The position numbers and the translations under genes were made by a program. Positions 45,746 to 55,535 of a stretch of 64,000 bases of DNA are shown here, piece by piece. Numbering within the stretch: the first letter of the stretch is position 1; the number at the start of each line of letters is the position of its first letter. The notes below the pieces were generated by a model, which saw nothing but the letters and a program-made list of their open reading frames with translations, was not told where the DNA came from and made no database searches. This DNA is from Flavobacteriaceae bacterium PS02336 (GTDB lineage: Bacteria; Bacteroidota; Bacteroidia; Flavobacteriales; Flavobacteriaceae), in NCBI GenBank assembly GCA_029960065.1, contig JASCOF010000003.1, forward strand, positions 620,001 through 684,000. The letters are read 5' to 3'.

Positions 45746-46076
45746 AAAACCCGAGGTCTCTTTCGATTTCTTCCATTTCGATAATATCGTGCGCTTCTAA
45801 AAGAGAAGGAACAACTGCTAATTTATCAGAAATGGCATTAAAATCAAGATCAGTTGCAACAATTACAAATGATTTTTTTGCTTTTTTATGAAGCTTAGAA
45901 AGCGGTAAAAAAGCTTTCAAATCTTTTTCTGTAATCGCAGTATCTGCTGATAAATCGATTATAATATTTTGCTTTTCAAAGGTTTTAAATTGCTGCGTTA
46001 CTTTTTCCAAGAAAGCATTTACATCTCCTTGTGTATCTTTAATAGTAACGGTATGTCCTTTTTGATCTACTTTCAT
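45744..46076 (-). CDS. Small STAS-like protein linked to ribonuclease Z
   Basis: A 110-residue cytosolic protein with an alternating beta/alpha pattern (IIIDLSADTAITEKDLKAFLPLSKLHKKAKKSFVIVATDLDFNAISDKLAVVPSLLEAHDIIEMEEIE) like a STAS domain, but no phosphorylatable serine motif can be identified with certainty. Flavobacteriaceae homologues lie next to rnz and are sometimes mislabelled as ribonuclease Z; there is no metal-binding motif here. Function unknown. Confidence 0.7.
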   Translation of the reverse strand: MKVDQKGHTVTIKDTQGDVNAFLEKVTQQFKTFEKQNIIIDLSADTAITEKDLKAFLPLSKLHKKAKKSFVIVATDLDFNAISDKLAVVPSLLEAHDIIEMEEIERDLGF

Positions 46077-46136
46077 TTTTTAATTGGTGGGGCTTATATA
46101 AAAATTGATTTTCTAAGAGCTAAGGTACGAAGTTTT

Positions 46137-46307
46137 TTTTTAGAGTTTTCAGTCTCGGTTTTCAGTTTTTTAACGAGTGTCACACTGAGCGAAGTCGAAG
46201 TGCTTTTTAAAATCGAAATGTAATTTGCAAACGTGGGCTTCGACTTCGCGCAGCCTGACAAACATAAAAGTTATTTGGCACTGAAAACTGCCACTGAAAA
46301 CTAAAAT
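46137..46307. repeat. Nested imperfect palindrome after pyrB
   Basis: Outer words TTTTCAGT (left) and ACTGAAAACT (right); inner arms CACTGAGCGAAGTCGAAG (46183-46200) and CTTCGACTTCGCGCAGCCTG (46238-46257). It ends exactly at the pyrB stop codon (46308). Confidence 0.8.
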
Positions 46308-47234
46308 CTACTGTATTTTAGAAGCCAGCAAATAAATAACTGCCATTCTAATCGCAACACCATTCTCCACCTGATTTAAGATAACAGAATGATCAGAATC
46401 TGCCACTTCAGAAGTAATCTCTACTCCTCTATTAATTGGTCCTGGGTGCATGATTACGATTTCTTTTCCAAGTGAATCCAAAAGCGGTTTATCAACTCCA
46501 TATTGTTGTGCGTATTCACGTGTTGACGGGAAGAAATTCACATCCATACGTTCGTTTTGTACACGAAGCATGTTTGCAACGTCACACCATTCTAAAGCTT
46601 TACGCAAATTCGGTTCAACCGTAACACCAAGTGATTCGATATATCTCGGAATCAATGTTTTTGGTCCGCAAACTTTTACTTCAGCACCTTGCATCTGCAA
46701 AGCATATATGTTTGAAAGCGCTACACGCGAGTGCAGAATATCGCCTACAATAACTACTTTTTTTCCGGCAACATCACCCAGTTTTTCTCTGATCGAATAA
46801 CTATCCAATAAAGCCTGAGTTGGGTGTTCGTGCGCTCCGTCTCCAGCGTTTACAATACTGGCTTTGACATTTTTAGATAAAAAATAAGCCGCTCCAGGAT
46901 TGGAGTGGCGCATTACAACCATATCTACTTTCATCGAAAGGATATTATTTACAGTATCAATTAAAGTCTCCCCTTTTTTAACCGAAGATTGAGCTGCAGA
47001 AAAACTGATCACATCAGCAGATAAACGTTTCTGCGCTAATTCAAAAGAGAGTTTGGTTCTTGTACTGTTTTCAAAGAAAATATTGGCAATGGTAATATCT
47101 CGTAATGAAGGAACTTTTTTAATTGGTCGGTTAATGACTTCTTTAAAATGATCTGCCGTTTCAAAAATCAGGTTAATATCATTCTCATTGATATATTTTA
47201 TTCCTAATAAATGATTTACGCTTAATTCTTTCAT
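46308..47234 (-). CDS. pyrB: Aspartate carbamoyltransferase catalytic subunit
   Basis: A 308-residue enzyme making N-carbamoyl-aspartate, the committed step of pyrimidine synthesis. The carbamoyl-phosphate site FFENSTRTKLSFELA (about residues 53-67), MRHSNPGAAYFL, HEHPTQALLD (about 135-144) and the C-terminal MHPGPINRGVEI (about 266-277) are intact. The length is standard. The regulatory subunit PyrI is not adjacent, consistent with a PyrR-linked operon. pyrR lies 152 bases upstream on the same strand. Confidence 0.97.
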   Translation of the reverse strand: MKELSVNHLLGIKYINENDINLIFETADHFKEVINRPIKKVPSLRDITIANIFFENSTRTKLSFELAQKRLSADVISFSAAQSSVKKGETLIDTVNNILSMKVDMVVMRHSNPGAAYFLSKNVKASIVNAGDGAHEHPTQALLDSYSIREKLGDVAGKKVVIVGDILHSRVALSNIYALQMQGAEVKVCGPKTLIPRYIESLGVTVEPNLRKALEWCDVANMLRVQNERMDVNFFPSTREYAQQYGVDKPLLDSLGKEIVIMHPGPINRGVEITSEVADSDHSVILNQVENGVAIRMAVIYLLASKIQ

Positions 47235-47239
47235 GTTTA

Positions 47240-47386
47240 ATGTTTAACTGTTTATTTGTTTAATCGTTTAATCGTTTGCTTTGCGATTAAACAGTTAACC
47301 GATTTAACGATTCAACTTTTTTAAATTCTTTAATTGTTTAATCATTGGTTTTTCCGATTAAACAATTAACCGGTTAACCGATTAAA
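47240..47386. repeat. Palindromic GTTTAATC/GATTAAAC spacer between pyrR and pyrB
   Basis: Two consecutive hairpins can form: one from GTTTAATCGTTTAATCG with CGATTAAACAGTTAACCGAT, the other from TTGTTTAATC with GATTAAACAA; the perfect TTAACCGGTTAA palindrome (47366-47377) lies at the right end. The element touches the pyrR stop and could act as an attenuator-like structure before pyrB, though its resemblance to neighbouring repetitive spacers argues for a general element. Confidence 0.7.
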
Positions 47387-47926
47387 CTAATTTGTCACTA
47401 AGTGAACTACATCTTCACCATCATTTTCTTTCCAGCTCACTATTACTTTTTCGCCATTAATAGCATCTACCTGACGACCGCGATAATCGGGCTGAATTGG
47501 CAAATGACGGCTGAAACGTCTGTCTATTAAAACCAATAATTCAATTTCTGAAGGTCTTCCAAAAGATTGAATCGCAGTTAAAGCAGAACGAATGCTTCTT
47601 CCTGTAAACAAAACGTCATCGATAAAAATGACTTTTTTGTCTTCTACTATAAAATTGATTTGCGTTTTATTGGCTTCAAGCGGTTTATCAGTACGACGGA
47701 AATCATCTCTAAAAAAAGTGATGTCCAGATATCCTAAAGTGATTTCAGGAACCTTGTATTCGTTTTCTAATAATTGTTTTAAACGTTCAGCTAAATAAAC
47801 ACCTCTTGGCTGAATTCCCACCAAAATTGTATTAGAGAAATCAAGATGTTTTTCGATTAACTGACAAGCCAAACGATGGAGTATGATAGTAACTTCTTTC
47901 GAATTAAGTAATACTTTTTGACTCAT
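47387..47926 (-). CDS. pyrR: PyrR: pyr operon regulator / uracil phosphoribosyltransferase
   Basis: A 179-residue protein from the ATG at 47926. The longer frame starts at 47953, inside the promoter element at 47951-47958, and is rejected. The PRPP-binding motif VIFIDDVLFTGRSIRSAL (about residues 95-112), GIQPRGVYLAERL and LVLIDRRFSRHLPIQPDYRG are PyrR hallmarks. Family members bind pyr mRNA in response to UMP/UTP and have weak UPRTase activity. It is the first gene of a pyrR-pyrB transcription unit. Confidence 0.95.
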   Translation of the reverse strand: MSQKVLLNSKEVTIILHRLACQLIEKHLDFSNTILVGIQPRGVYLAERLKQLLENEYKVPEITLGYLDITFFRDDFRRTDKPLEANKTQINFIVEDKKVIFIDDVLFTGRSIRSALTAIQSFGRPSEIELLVLIDRRFSRHLPIQPDYRGRQVDAINGEKVIVSWKENDGEDVVHLVTN

Positions 47927-47950
47927 AAGTGATTGTAATGTTTGGTTGCG

Positions 47951-47958
47951 CAAATATA
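47951..47958 (-). promoter_or_regulatory. -7 promoter element of pyrR
   Basis: Reads TATATTTG on the minus strand, 24 bases before the chosen pyrR start. Confidence 0.55.
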
Positions 47959-48106
47959 CGGAATCTGATTTTATTTGTTGGGGGGTTAAGGTTGGAAATA
48001 TTTTTTAACTGAAACTATTATTTTAATTAAGTTATATTAAGGAATAAAAATTATTTTAGCTTATCAATAGAATATTTAAATATCAAATCATTTAAAATCA
48101 AATTTC

Positions 48107-49126
48107 ATGAATCATTCAAGCGAAAAGCTACAATATGAAAAACTAACGAGTTATTTTAAATACTTAGTTGGAATTACAATGTCAGCCATAACAATTATTT
48201 GTGCAGTCGCAGGTTTTTTATTTTGGAATAGTGGAAAAGAAATGCGTGAAGAATTTAATACTAAAAATGAAGAATTGCGAAATGACTTCAAAGCAATACA
48301 AGAAGATCTTAAGGAGCAAAAAACAACTATGCAATTTGAATTATCAAAGCTTATTGAAAAATCTAATGCTGAGATTGAAAAAACAAGAATTAATGCGGTT
48401 AGCGAGATTGAAAATGTAAAAACATATGCAAGCAATGAAGCTAGATCTGAAGCAAGAAACAAGATCAACGAAGTATTTACTAATAAAAATTTTGATGACT
48501 TTGTAGCAAAGATTGCAAAAGAAAGAATGGAACCACAAATTATTAATTTAGTAGATAAGAGACTAAATCAAAATGAAAAAGAAATAATAAATCAAGCCAT
48601 AAATGATATAGAAAGCTTAGATAAAAGCAAATTTATCTTAGCCATAAATTATTTGCAAACAAATCCACAGATAAAACTGAGTGACAACCAAATTCAAAAA
48701 ATAATTAATAGCAGTAAAGCCATTAATGATGAATATAAACTATCAATTATGGGTGTGTTATTATTTAAAAAATCAGACTTAACAACAGATTTTTTTTCTA
48801 AAGAGTTAGAAAATCAAAACAATTATAGTGAGGTATTTGCAATTCAATATTTTGCTTTTAACAAAATTGAATACAATAAATTTGAAGAAATCATTTATAA
48901 AATAATGAAAAAAAATCCTGAATCTGGAATATATACTAATTCTGTAGAAACTTGTAGAACTATAAACAAATCATATACTTTGAGACTACTTAATTCCACT
49001 CTTTTAATTGATTTGTTTAAAAAACGCCCCGCCGATGAAGTTCAAGGTTCTAAAGAAAATATGTATAGAAATTTAAAAAATAATTTTACAGAAGCAGAAC
49101 TAAAATCAACACTTCTTTACAACTAA
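48107..49126 (+). CDS. Hypothetical membrane-anchored coiled-coil protein
   Basis: A 339-residue protein of unrecognised family. One transmembrane helix at about residues 20-41 (LVGITMSAITIICAVAGFLFW) is followed by a long coiled coil (about 45-135, Glu/Lys-rich with KEMREEFNTKNEELRNDFKAIQEDL) and an all-helical C-terminal part (about 145-339) that looks like irregular helical repeats. It is very Lys/Asn-rich and AT-rich compared with its pyr and ABC neighbours, and sits next to a broken antitoxin-like remnant, so it may be accessory DNA. No function is assigned. Confidence 0.6.
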   Translation: MNHSSEKLQYEKLTSYFKYLVGITMSAITIICAVAGFLFWNSGKEMREEFNTKNEELRNDFKAIQEDLKEQKTTMQFELSKLIEKSNAEIEKTRINAVSEIENVKTYASNEARSEARNKINEVFTNKNFDDFVAKIAKERMEPQIINLVDKRLNQNEKEIINQAINDIESLDKSKFILAINYLQTNPQIKLSDNQIQKIINSSKAINDEYKLSIMGVLLFKKSDLTTDFFSKELENQNNYSEVFAIQYFAFNKIEYNKFEEIIYKIMKKNPESGIYTNSVETCRTINKSYTLRLLNSTLLIDLFKKRPADEVQGSKENMYRNLKNNFTEAELKSTLLYN

Positions 49127-49149
49127 AAAAACATATACAAAACAATAGA

Positions 49150-49290
49150 ATGTCAAATCAGAAATTAATCAAAATCGAAAAACTAAGTTAAGAATTAAAG
49201 AAAGGTGAAAAGTCAGGATTTCTAAATAAATTTGATCTTAAGGCCTTTGTTAAGGATTTAAATGAAAAATATATAAAATCCAAATCCTAA
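49150..49290 (+). pseudogene. Remnant of a small ParD-like antitoxin gene with an in-frame stop
   Basis: A 47-codon frame interrupted by TAA at 49189-49191. It reads MSNQKLIKIEKLS, stop, ELKKGEKSGFLNKFDLKAF and onwards to a second stop at 49288-49290. The part after the stop, with a KGEKSGF...FDxKxFVKDL theme, resembles C-termini of ParD-like antitoxins of Flavobacteriaceae. A single base change (TAA from AAA) would restore the frame. No RelE/ParE toxin follows, so the module has decayed. The assignment is by pattern only. Confidence 0.5.
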
Positions 49291-49369
49291 AACATTTCCC
49301 AAAAATTCTATAACAAATTTCCCTTATTGTTGAAGTAATTTTATGAAAGCAATTTAAAAACTCAACATC

Positions 49370-49543
49370 ATGCAAAATAAAATTACACGATTGTTAATGG
49401 TATTTGTAATACTGTTTTCATTTACAAGCTGCGAACTAGTAGGAGACATTTTTAAAGCCGGAATGGGATTCGGGATTTTTATCGTAATCTTTATTGTTGC
49501 GATTATCATTTGGATCTTTGCCAAAATGTTCGGCAGGAAATAA
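49370..49543 (+). CDS. Small lipoprotein/membrane protein
   Basis: A 57-residue gene starting at the ATG at 49370. The N-terminus ITRLLMVFVILFSFTSCELVG gives a lipobox (FTSC, Cys20); a second hydrophobic helix GIFIVIFIVAIIIWIFAKMF follows and the protein ends in a basic GRK. Similar tiny proteins occur throughout Flavobacterium; I recall misleading labels such as phosphatidate cytidylyltransferase, for which nothing here gives support. A good terminator lies 19 bases after the stop. Confidence 0.65.
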   Translation: MQNKITRLLMVFVILFSFTSCELVGDIFKAGMGFGIFIVIFIVAIIIWIFAKMFGRK

Positions 49544-49561
49544 TTATCAATAAACAATAAA

Positions 49562-49605
49562 AAAAATCCCAAATTCCAATTTAAAACTTGGCGTTTGGGA
49601 TTTTT
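49562..49605. terminator. Bidirectional terminator after the small lipoprotein gene
   Basis: Stem AAAAATCCCAAA (49562-49573) and TTTGGGATTTTT (49594-49605); the same stem words as at 15212-15251. Confidence 0.85.
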
Positions 49606-49630
49606 TTTATGGGTTTAGAACAAAGTCCAA

Positions 49631-49678
49631 TCTTTGTCGAGCTTCTTGCGAAGATTTCTCCTTCGTCGAAATGACAAA
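49631..49678. repeat. Dispersed intergenic repeat (half copy)
   Basis: Contains CTTTGTCGAGCTTCTTGCGA and GATTTCTCCTTCGTCGAAAT; relative of 9650-9697 and of one arm of 51535-51639. The ABC-F gene's 3' end is 90 bases on. Confidence 0.8.
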
Positions 49679-49767
49679 AATGAGTAAATCAACTTTATGA
49701 TTTATCTTTTATCAAAGCTCCCATGTTCAAAATTGGAATTTGGAATTTTTAAATTGGAATTTAAAAA

Positions 49768-51456
<1,689 letters not shown>

Positions 51457-51534
51457 CTAAGTTTTTTTTATCCGAACGAGGATTTGCTCGCAAAGACGCA
51501 GAGTTTTGTTTCACACACATGATTTTAGCCAATA

Positions 51535-51639
51535 TTGTCATTTCGACGGAGGAGAAATCTTCGCAAGAAACTCCGTTGCTATTGTGGACAATCTTTGTAG
51601 AGCTACTTATGGAGATTTCTCGTTCCTCGAAATGACAAA
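51535..51639. repeat. Full inverted copy of the dispersed TTGTCATTTCGA repeat
   Basis: Left arm TTGTCATTTCGACGGAGGAG (from 51535) and right arm CTCGTTCCTCGAAATGACAA (51619-51638), imperfectly complementary; half copies lie at 9650 and 49631. The flanks (51440-51500 and 51660-51715) carry a further imperfect pair of GCAAAG/CTTTGC words and the perfect palindrome TCCCGATAGCTATCGGGA (51681-51698). Together they fill the 328-base gap. Confidence 0.8.
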
Positions 51640-51715
51640 CAGTATCTTGACTTATTGGATAAAAAACTTTGCGACTTCGCTCCCGATAGCTATCGGGATT
51701 GCGAGATTAATTCGA

Positions 51716-52486
51716 TTACAATTTACTTTCCTTAGCCAACGCTACTTCCAAACTTTCAAAATTCGGCAGGACTTTAGCAATGATTCCTTCTTTGTTTAAA
51801 ATAAAATGTGTTGGAAATGAATTTAACTGTAAGGCTTCATTCATATATTCTTTCATATCTGGAATTACAGAATATGACAAAGGTTTTCTAGCCAAAAACG
51901 TTTTTAATTGTTCGGTTGAATCTTCTGCTAAACTTAAAAACATAATATCTTTTCGGTCTTTATATTCTTCAACCAATTTATTTACTTGTGGAAATTCTCT
52001 AATGCAAGGTGCGCAGTGAATGTACCAGCATTTTATCACTATGATTTTTCCTTTCATGGATTCGTTGGTTACTAAATTTCCATTCAAATCTTTAAAGGAA
52101 AATGGAGGAAAAGCCGTTCCTTCCATTTTGTAGTTTTTATAAGCGTCAAAACCTATTTGATTGATTGTCGCTTTAATACTGCTATCTGTTTTGGGCTGAA
52201 TTTTAAATAATTTATAATAATAAATCGAGTCTTTTGATTTTAATCGGATTGGAATAAAATTTCCGTTTGCCAATTGATCTAGAAATGATTCTTTAGTAAT
52301 TTCTTTCGAAGACGAATCCAACGCCGTAAAATCTCTTGAAAGCATGATTTTTTTATTATAAACCGACCAAGATTCGTACGTTTTTTGAATTTGAATTGGA
52401 TCAACTTCGGGATTTCCAGATTTGTTTTGACTGAAAGAAGTAGTAAAAAATAAAAATGCTATTAGAATAGCGAATGCTTTTTTCAT
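51716..52486 (-). CDS. TlpA-like thioredoxin-fold protein, exported
   Basis: A 256-residue periplasmic protein: signal peptide AFAILIAFLFFTTSFSQ, an N-terminal region of about 110 residues without a recognised fold, then a redoxin domain (about 125-250) with the active site CAPC (Cys158, Cys161) in WYIHCAPCIREFP and the cis-Pro loop LNSFPTHFILNKEGI. It probably keeps exported proteins or cytochrome cysteines reduced, or acts in an unknown redox pathway. CAPC is a less common variant of the CxxC motif. A -7 promoter element is at 52514-52521. Confidence 0.9.
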   Translation of the reverse strand: MKKAFAILIAFLFFTTSFSQNKSGNPEVDPIQIQKTYESWSVYNKKIMLSRDFTALDSSSKEITKESFLDQLANGNFIPIRLKSKDSIYYYKLFKIQPKTDSSIKATINQIGFDAYKNYKMEGTAFPPFSFKDLNGNLVTNESMKGKIIVIKCWYIHCAPCIREFPQVNKLVEEYKDRKDIMFLSLAEDSTEQLKTFLARKPLSYSVIPDMKEYMNEALQLNSFPTHFILNKEGIIAKVLPNFESLEVALAKESKL

Positions 52487-52513
52487 GAAGTTTTATGCGA
52501 TAATTGTAAAAAT

Positions 52514-52521
52514 CAAAAGTA
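52514..52521 (-). promoter_or_regulatory. -7 promoter element of the thioredoxin-fold gene
   Basis: Reads TACTTTTG on the minus strand, 27 bases before the start codon. A CAGATTCTGCAGATTTTTTT fragment related to the 11811 palindrome follows near 52577. Confidence 0.45.
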
Positions 52522-52670
52522 CGGATTTCTTATTAAACACAATTCCGGATTTACACAGAGTTCGCAAAATGTTTCTCGCAGATTCTGCAGATTTTTTTTC
52601 TAAAATACTAATTACATAAATAACTTCATCAAATTAATCAAAATGTTAAATTTCTTACAAATTATCATTA

Positions 52671-52716
52671 TGACACAAATCTGTGTCACATTAAAAATAG
52701 TTATTTTTTAAATTTG
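52671..52716 (+). promoter_or_regulatory. Promoter with overlapping dyad operator candidate
   Basis: Perfect dyad TGACACA-AATC-TGTGTCA (52671-52688) ends 20 bases upstream of the exact -7 element TAAATTTG (52709-52716), i.e. it covers the -33 position. No consensus -33 TTTG is present, so the dyad may be an activator site or an operator. Confidence 0.55.
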
Positions 52717-52733
52717 CTAAAAAACATAAGACA

Positions 52734-52964
52734 ATGACTATAAACAACTTTTCTCACGAAATGGAAACCAAATTAAATGATTTTTTTACTGATAAAATTG
52801 ATTGTAAAGAAATGGCAAAAATGATACGAGAAGTAAATAATGCGCTTTCATTATCGGTTATGAAAAAATGTGAAACTATCGAATCTGGAATAAAAAAAGT
52901 TGATGATAATTTCTATTGGCTTAATAAACTTGCCGAAATTTTAGATCCTTATTTGGAAGCTTAA
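52734..52964 (+). CDS. Small soluble hypothetical protein
   Basis: A 76-residue protein, predicted all-helical and cytosolic: MTINNFSHEMETKLNDFFTD, KIDCKEMAKMIREVNNALSL, SVMKKCETIESGIKKVDDNF and YWLNKLAEILDPYLEA. No family is recognised. The well-formed promoter and dyad upstream and a stable hairpin downstream support a real, regulated gene. Two cysteines are present but no metal-binding pattern. Confidence 0.6.
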   Translation: MTINNFSHEMETKLNDFFTDKIDCKEMAKMIREVNNALSLSVMKKCETIESGIKKVDDNFYWLNKLAEILDPYLEA

Positions 52965-52992
52965 ATAAATAAGTAAATCTGCTTTAAATAAA

Positions 52993-53018
52993 AAACCTGA
53001 CAACGAATTGTCAGGTTT
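52993..53018 (+). terminator. Hairpin after the small gene
   Basis: Perfect 11-bp stem AAACCTGACAA / TTGTCAGGTTT with a CGAA tetraloop; the T-run is weak (TTTAT). Confidence 0.65.
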
Positions 53019-53233
53019 ATAAATGTCCTTGTTTAGGTAAAAACCAAATAACAAATTACCTAAAGTTGGTACATTGTTTTGAAATAAAATTTAGATTAAA
53101 AAATAAATAACCAAACTCAATTTTAACCCACCAAAAATTTTACCTCACTCAATTTTCATGAACTTTGTTATTAACTCTTGAAAATATATCTGATTCTAAT
53201 CCTCATTGAGACTAGAAAAATGTCTTTGTAAAT

Positions 53234-53262
53234 ATCTCTACCAGAGTGCTTCTGGCAGAGAT
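53234..53262 (-). terminator. Hairpin downstream of the chitin operon
   Basis: ATCTCT-A-CCAGA (53234-53245) and TCTGG-C-AGAGAT (53251-53262). On the minus-strand RNA the mismatch becomes a G-U pair, so it is fully paired only in that direction. It lies about 60 bases after the GH20 stop. The remaining 53019-53319 spacer shows nothing else. Confidence 0.6.
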
Positions 53263-53319
53263 ACATCATTTTAAATTAATAAAGGCAATAAACTTACTAA
53301 ACACTAATTCAAACTAATT

Positions 53320-55383
53320 TTACAATAATTTTTTCAAGCTTGTATAAACAGCTAGTTCAACATCTGCATGATCTTTTGTATTACAATCTTCGATTAACTT
53401 ACTCAATTCACCCGATTTCAATGCCGATTTATTATCTAAAACCAAAAGCAATTCCTGCGAAGCATCATTTAACTTTTTAGACAATGGCAATATTGGCTGT
53501 ACTAATGGCGCATTGGCACTTAGTGCTGTCAAATCTTTGTGCACGGCAATCCATTTATTAAAAAATCCTGCTACTTTAGTTTTATTTTCAGCAGATTTGT
53601 TTGCTAAATACTGGCTCACAGCAGCATCGAATGCTAAAGCATCTTTCGCATCTGGACCGCAAGCATCTGCGAATAAAGTAAATGGAGAATACATTTGATA
53701 TTCTGTTCCGCCTTTGTTACGAGTGTAACCTTTTAACGGTTCGCTTATAAATGAAAATTCTTCAAGCGCTTTGATATTTTGATTGTTTGCGATATTTCTA
53801 AGAATTACATCTTTGTTACGAATATGCGTAATTCCTAATTCTTCTAATCTGAAAGAAACGGTTTCTAAACGTTTACGCATATTTTCGACATCTACAACAT
53901 CTTCTGCAGACCAAAGTCTTTCGGCAATTGCTGCTGTTCTTGGCCAAACTCTAGAATCCAGCGTTTCTGGAGTAACCAATTCTGTCCACATTGTAGCTTC
54001 ACCACCCAAAATTCTTGCTTTTTCGTCAGCAGTTAGATTTGCTTTCGGCATTGGATCATTTAGATAATGACTAGCAATTGGATACATCAAATCGATATAA
54101 TAGCCATTTGACAATACTGTTTTATATCCTTTTTTAACAGCATCTACTAACGATTGTCCAGCAGTCATTCCTTCGTTTGGACCTCTCCAAGAATGTACAA
54201 TTGCTTCTTTAGACAAATCCTTGGTTAAGATTTCTTCCCAGCCCATTAACTGTTTTCCGTGTTTTTTCAACATCGGAGCTAACTGCATTGTGAAATATGT
54301 TTGTAATTCGTGATTGGTTTTTAAGTTGTGTTTCTTTTTAAATTCTTGAATTTTCGGATTTGCATCCCAATCTTTTCCTTCATTTTCATCTCCTCCAATA
54401 TGGAAATAAGCGCCTGGAAATAACGGACAAACCTCATCAAAAACACCGCTTAAAATTTGATATGTTTTAGGATTTGAAGGATCTAATGTCGGCGAAAAAA
54501 TTCCGGCATTTCTTTCAACTCCATAGGTAGCAATTGCAGTACCTTCAATATTTTTTTCGGATGTTCCTCCGGTTAAAGTAATTACTTTACTTCCAATTTC
54601 TGGATAAGCAGTCAAAATTGCCGATCCGTGACCTGGAACATCTATTTCTGGAACAATCAAAATACCGCGCTCATCGGCATATTTTACGATATTTTTAATT
54701 TCTTCCTGTGTATAATAAAGTCCATCTGAAGCTAGTTCGATAAACTTTGTGTATTTTTTCATTTCAATTCTCCAGCCTTGGTCATCAACCAAATGCCAAT
54801 GGAAGACATTCATTTTCATGGCTGCCAATGCATCGATATTTCTTTTAATTACATCAACAGGCTGAAAATGTCTAGATGCATCGATCATTAAACCTCTCCA
54901 AGTAAACCTTGGAAAATCTGAAATTTTTGAAGCTGGAAAATAAAAAGAATTAGCATTGTTCTGAAGCATCTGTAATAATGTCTCTAAACCATGCAAAGCG
55001 CCTAAATCGCTTGATGCATTAAGCGTAATTTTATTTGAAGTAATATCTAAATGATAGCTTTCGTCTTCGTATAAACCAATTTTACCGCTCTTGGTACAAT
55101 TGATCTGCAATTCTGCATTTGGAACTTCATTTAATTTTGTAATATATCCTTGTTGAAAAAACATACCTGTTCTACCATCTAAGCGGCGCAAAAAACGTGT
55201 TACTCCACCAAAGATTCTTGGATTCGGATTACCTGTAATATTTACTTTAAAATTTTTAGTTAAAGCAAAATTACCTTCATTAACAACAACACTTTGAGGC
55301 CAAGGCATAAGATTGAGTTGCTCTTTCTTAATTTGAGCGCTTGCTGATAAGCCCGCAAACAATAGTACAAATAGATATTTCAT
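53320..55383 (-). CDS. Beta-N-acetylhexosaminidase (GH20)
   Basis: A 687-residue exported enzyme releasing terminal GlcNAc from chitooligosaccharides. Signal peptide YLFVLLFAGLSASAQ; GH20b domain about 25-150; catalytic TIM barrel about 155-480 with FTWRGLMIDASRHFQPVDVIKR, FHWHLVDDQGWRIEMKKY and the catalytic pair Asp332-Glu333 in YFHIGGDENEG; a C-terminal helical domain completes it. All catalytic residues are intact. It is downstream of nagB-PIG-L (152-base gap) in the chitin locus, and likely periplasmic. Confidence 0.95.
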   Translation of the reverse strand: MKYLFVLLFAGLSASAQIKKEQLNLMPWPQSVVVNEGNFALTKNFKVNITGNPNPRIFGGVTRFLRRLDGRTGMFFQQGYITKLNEVPNAELQINCTKSGKIGLYEDESYHLDITSNKITLNASSDLGALHGLETLLQMLQNNANSFYFPASKISDFPRFTWRGLMIDASRHFQPVDVIKRNIDALAAMKMNVFHWHLVDDQGWRIEMKKYTKFIELASDGLYYTQEEIKNIVKYADERGILIVPEIDVPGHGSAILTAYPEIGSKVITLTGGTSEKNIEGTAIATYGVERNAGIFSPTLDPSNPKTYQILSGVFDEVCPLFPGAYFHIGGDENEGKDWDANPKIQEFKKKHNLKTNHELQTYFTMQLAPMLKKHGKQLMGWEEILTKDLSKEAIVHSWRGPNEGMTAGQSLVDAVKKGYKTVLSNGYYIDLMYPIASHYLNDPMPKANLTADEKARILGGEATMWTELVTPETLDSRVWPRTAAIAERLWSAEDVVDVENMRKRLETVSFRLEELGITHIRNKDVILRNIANNQNIKALEEFSFISEPLKGYTRNKGGTEYQMYSPFTLFADACGPDAKDALAFDAAVSQYLANKSAENKTKVAGFFNKWIAVHKDLTALSANAPLVQPILPLSKKLNDASQELLLVLDNKSALKSGELSKLIEDCNTKDHADVELAVYTSLKKLL

Positions 55384-55535
55384 TTTTCTTTTTTTTGGTT
55401 TGGATAGTTTTTAAGTATCCTAAATTTATTAAAAAAAACAAAACCCAGACCAATTTCTGCTTTACCTCACTTTTGCAATGAGATCAATCTGAATCTTGTT
55501 ATTTGATTCATAATCAAATGAATCGTAAAAAATAG

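Noticed and set aside
49354..49572. Minus-strand frame opposite the small lipoprotein
   Set aside because: The plus-strand frame has a signal peptide, a lipobox and a terminator; the minus frame is its shadow.
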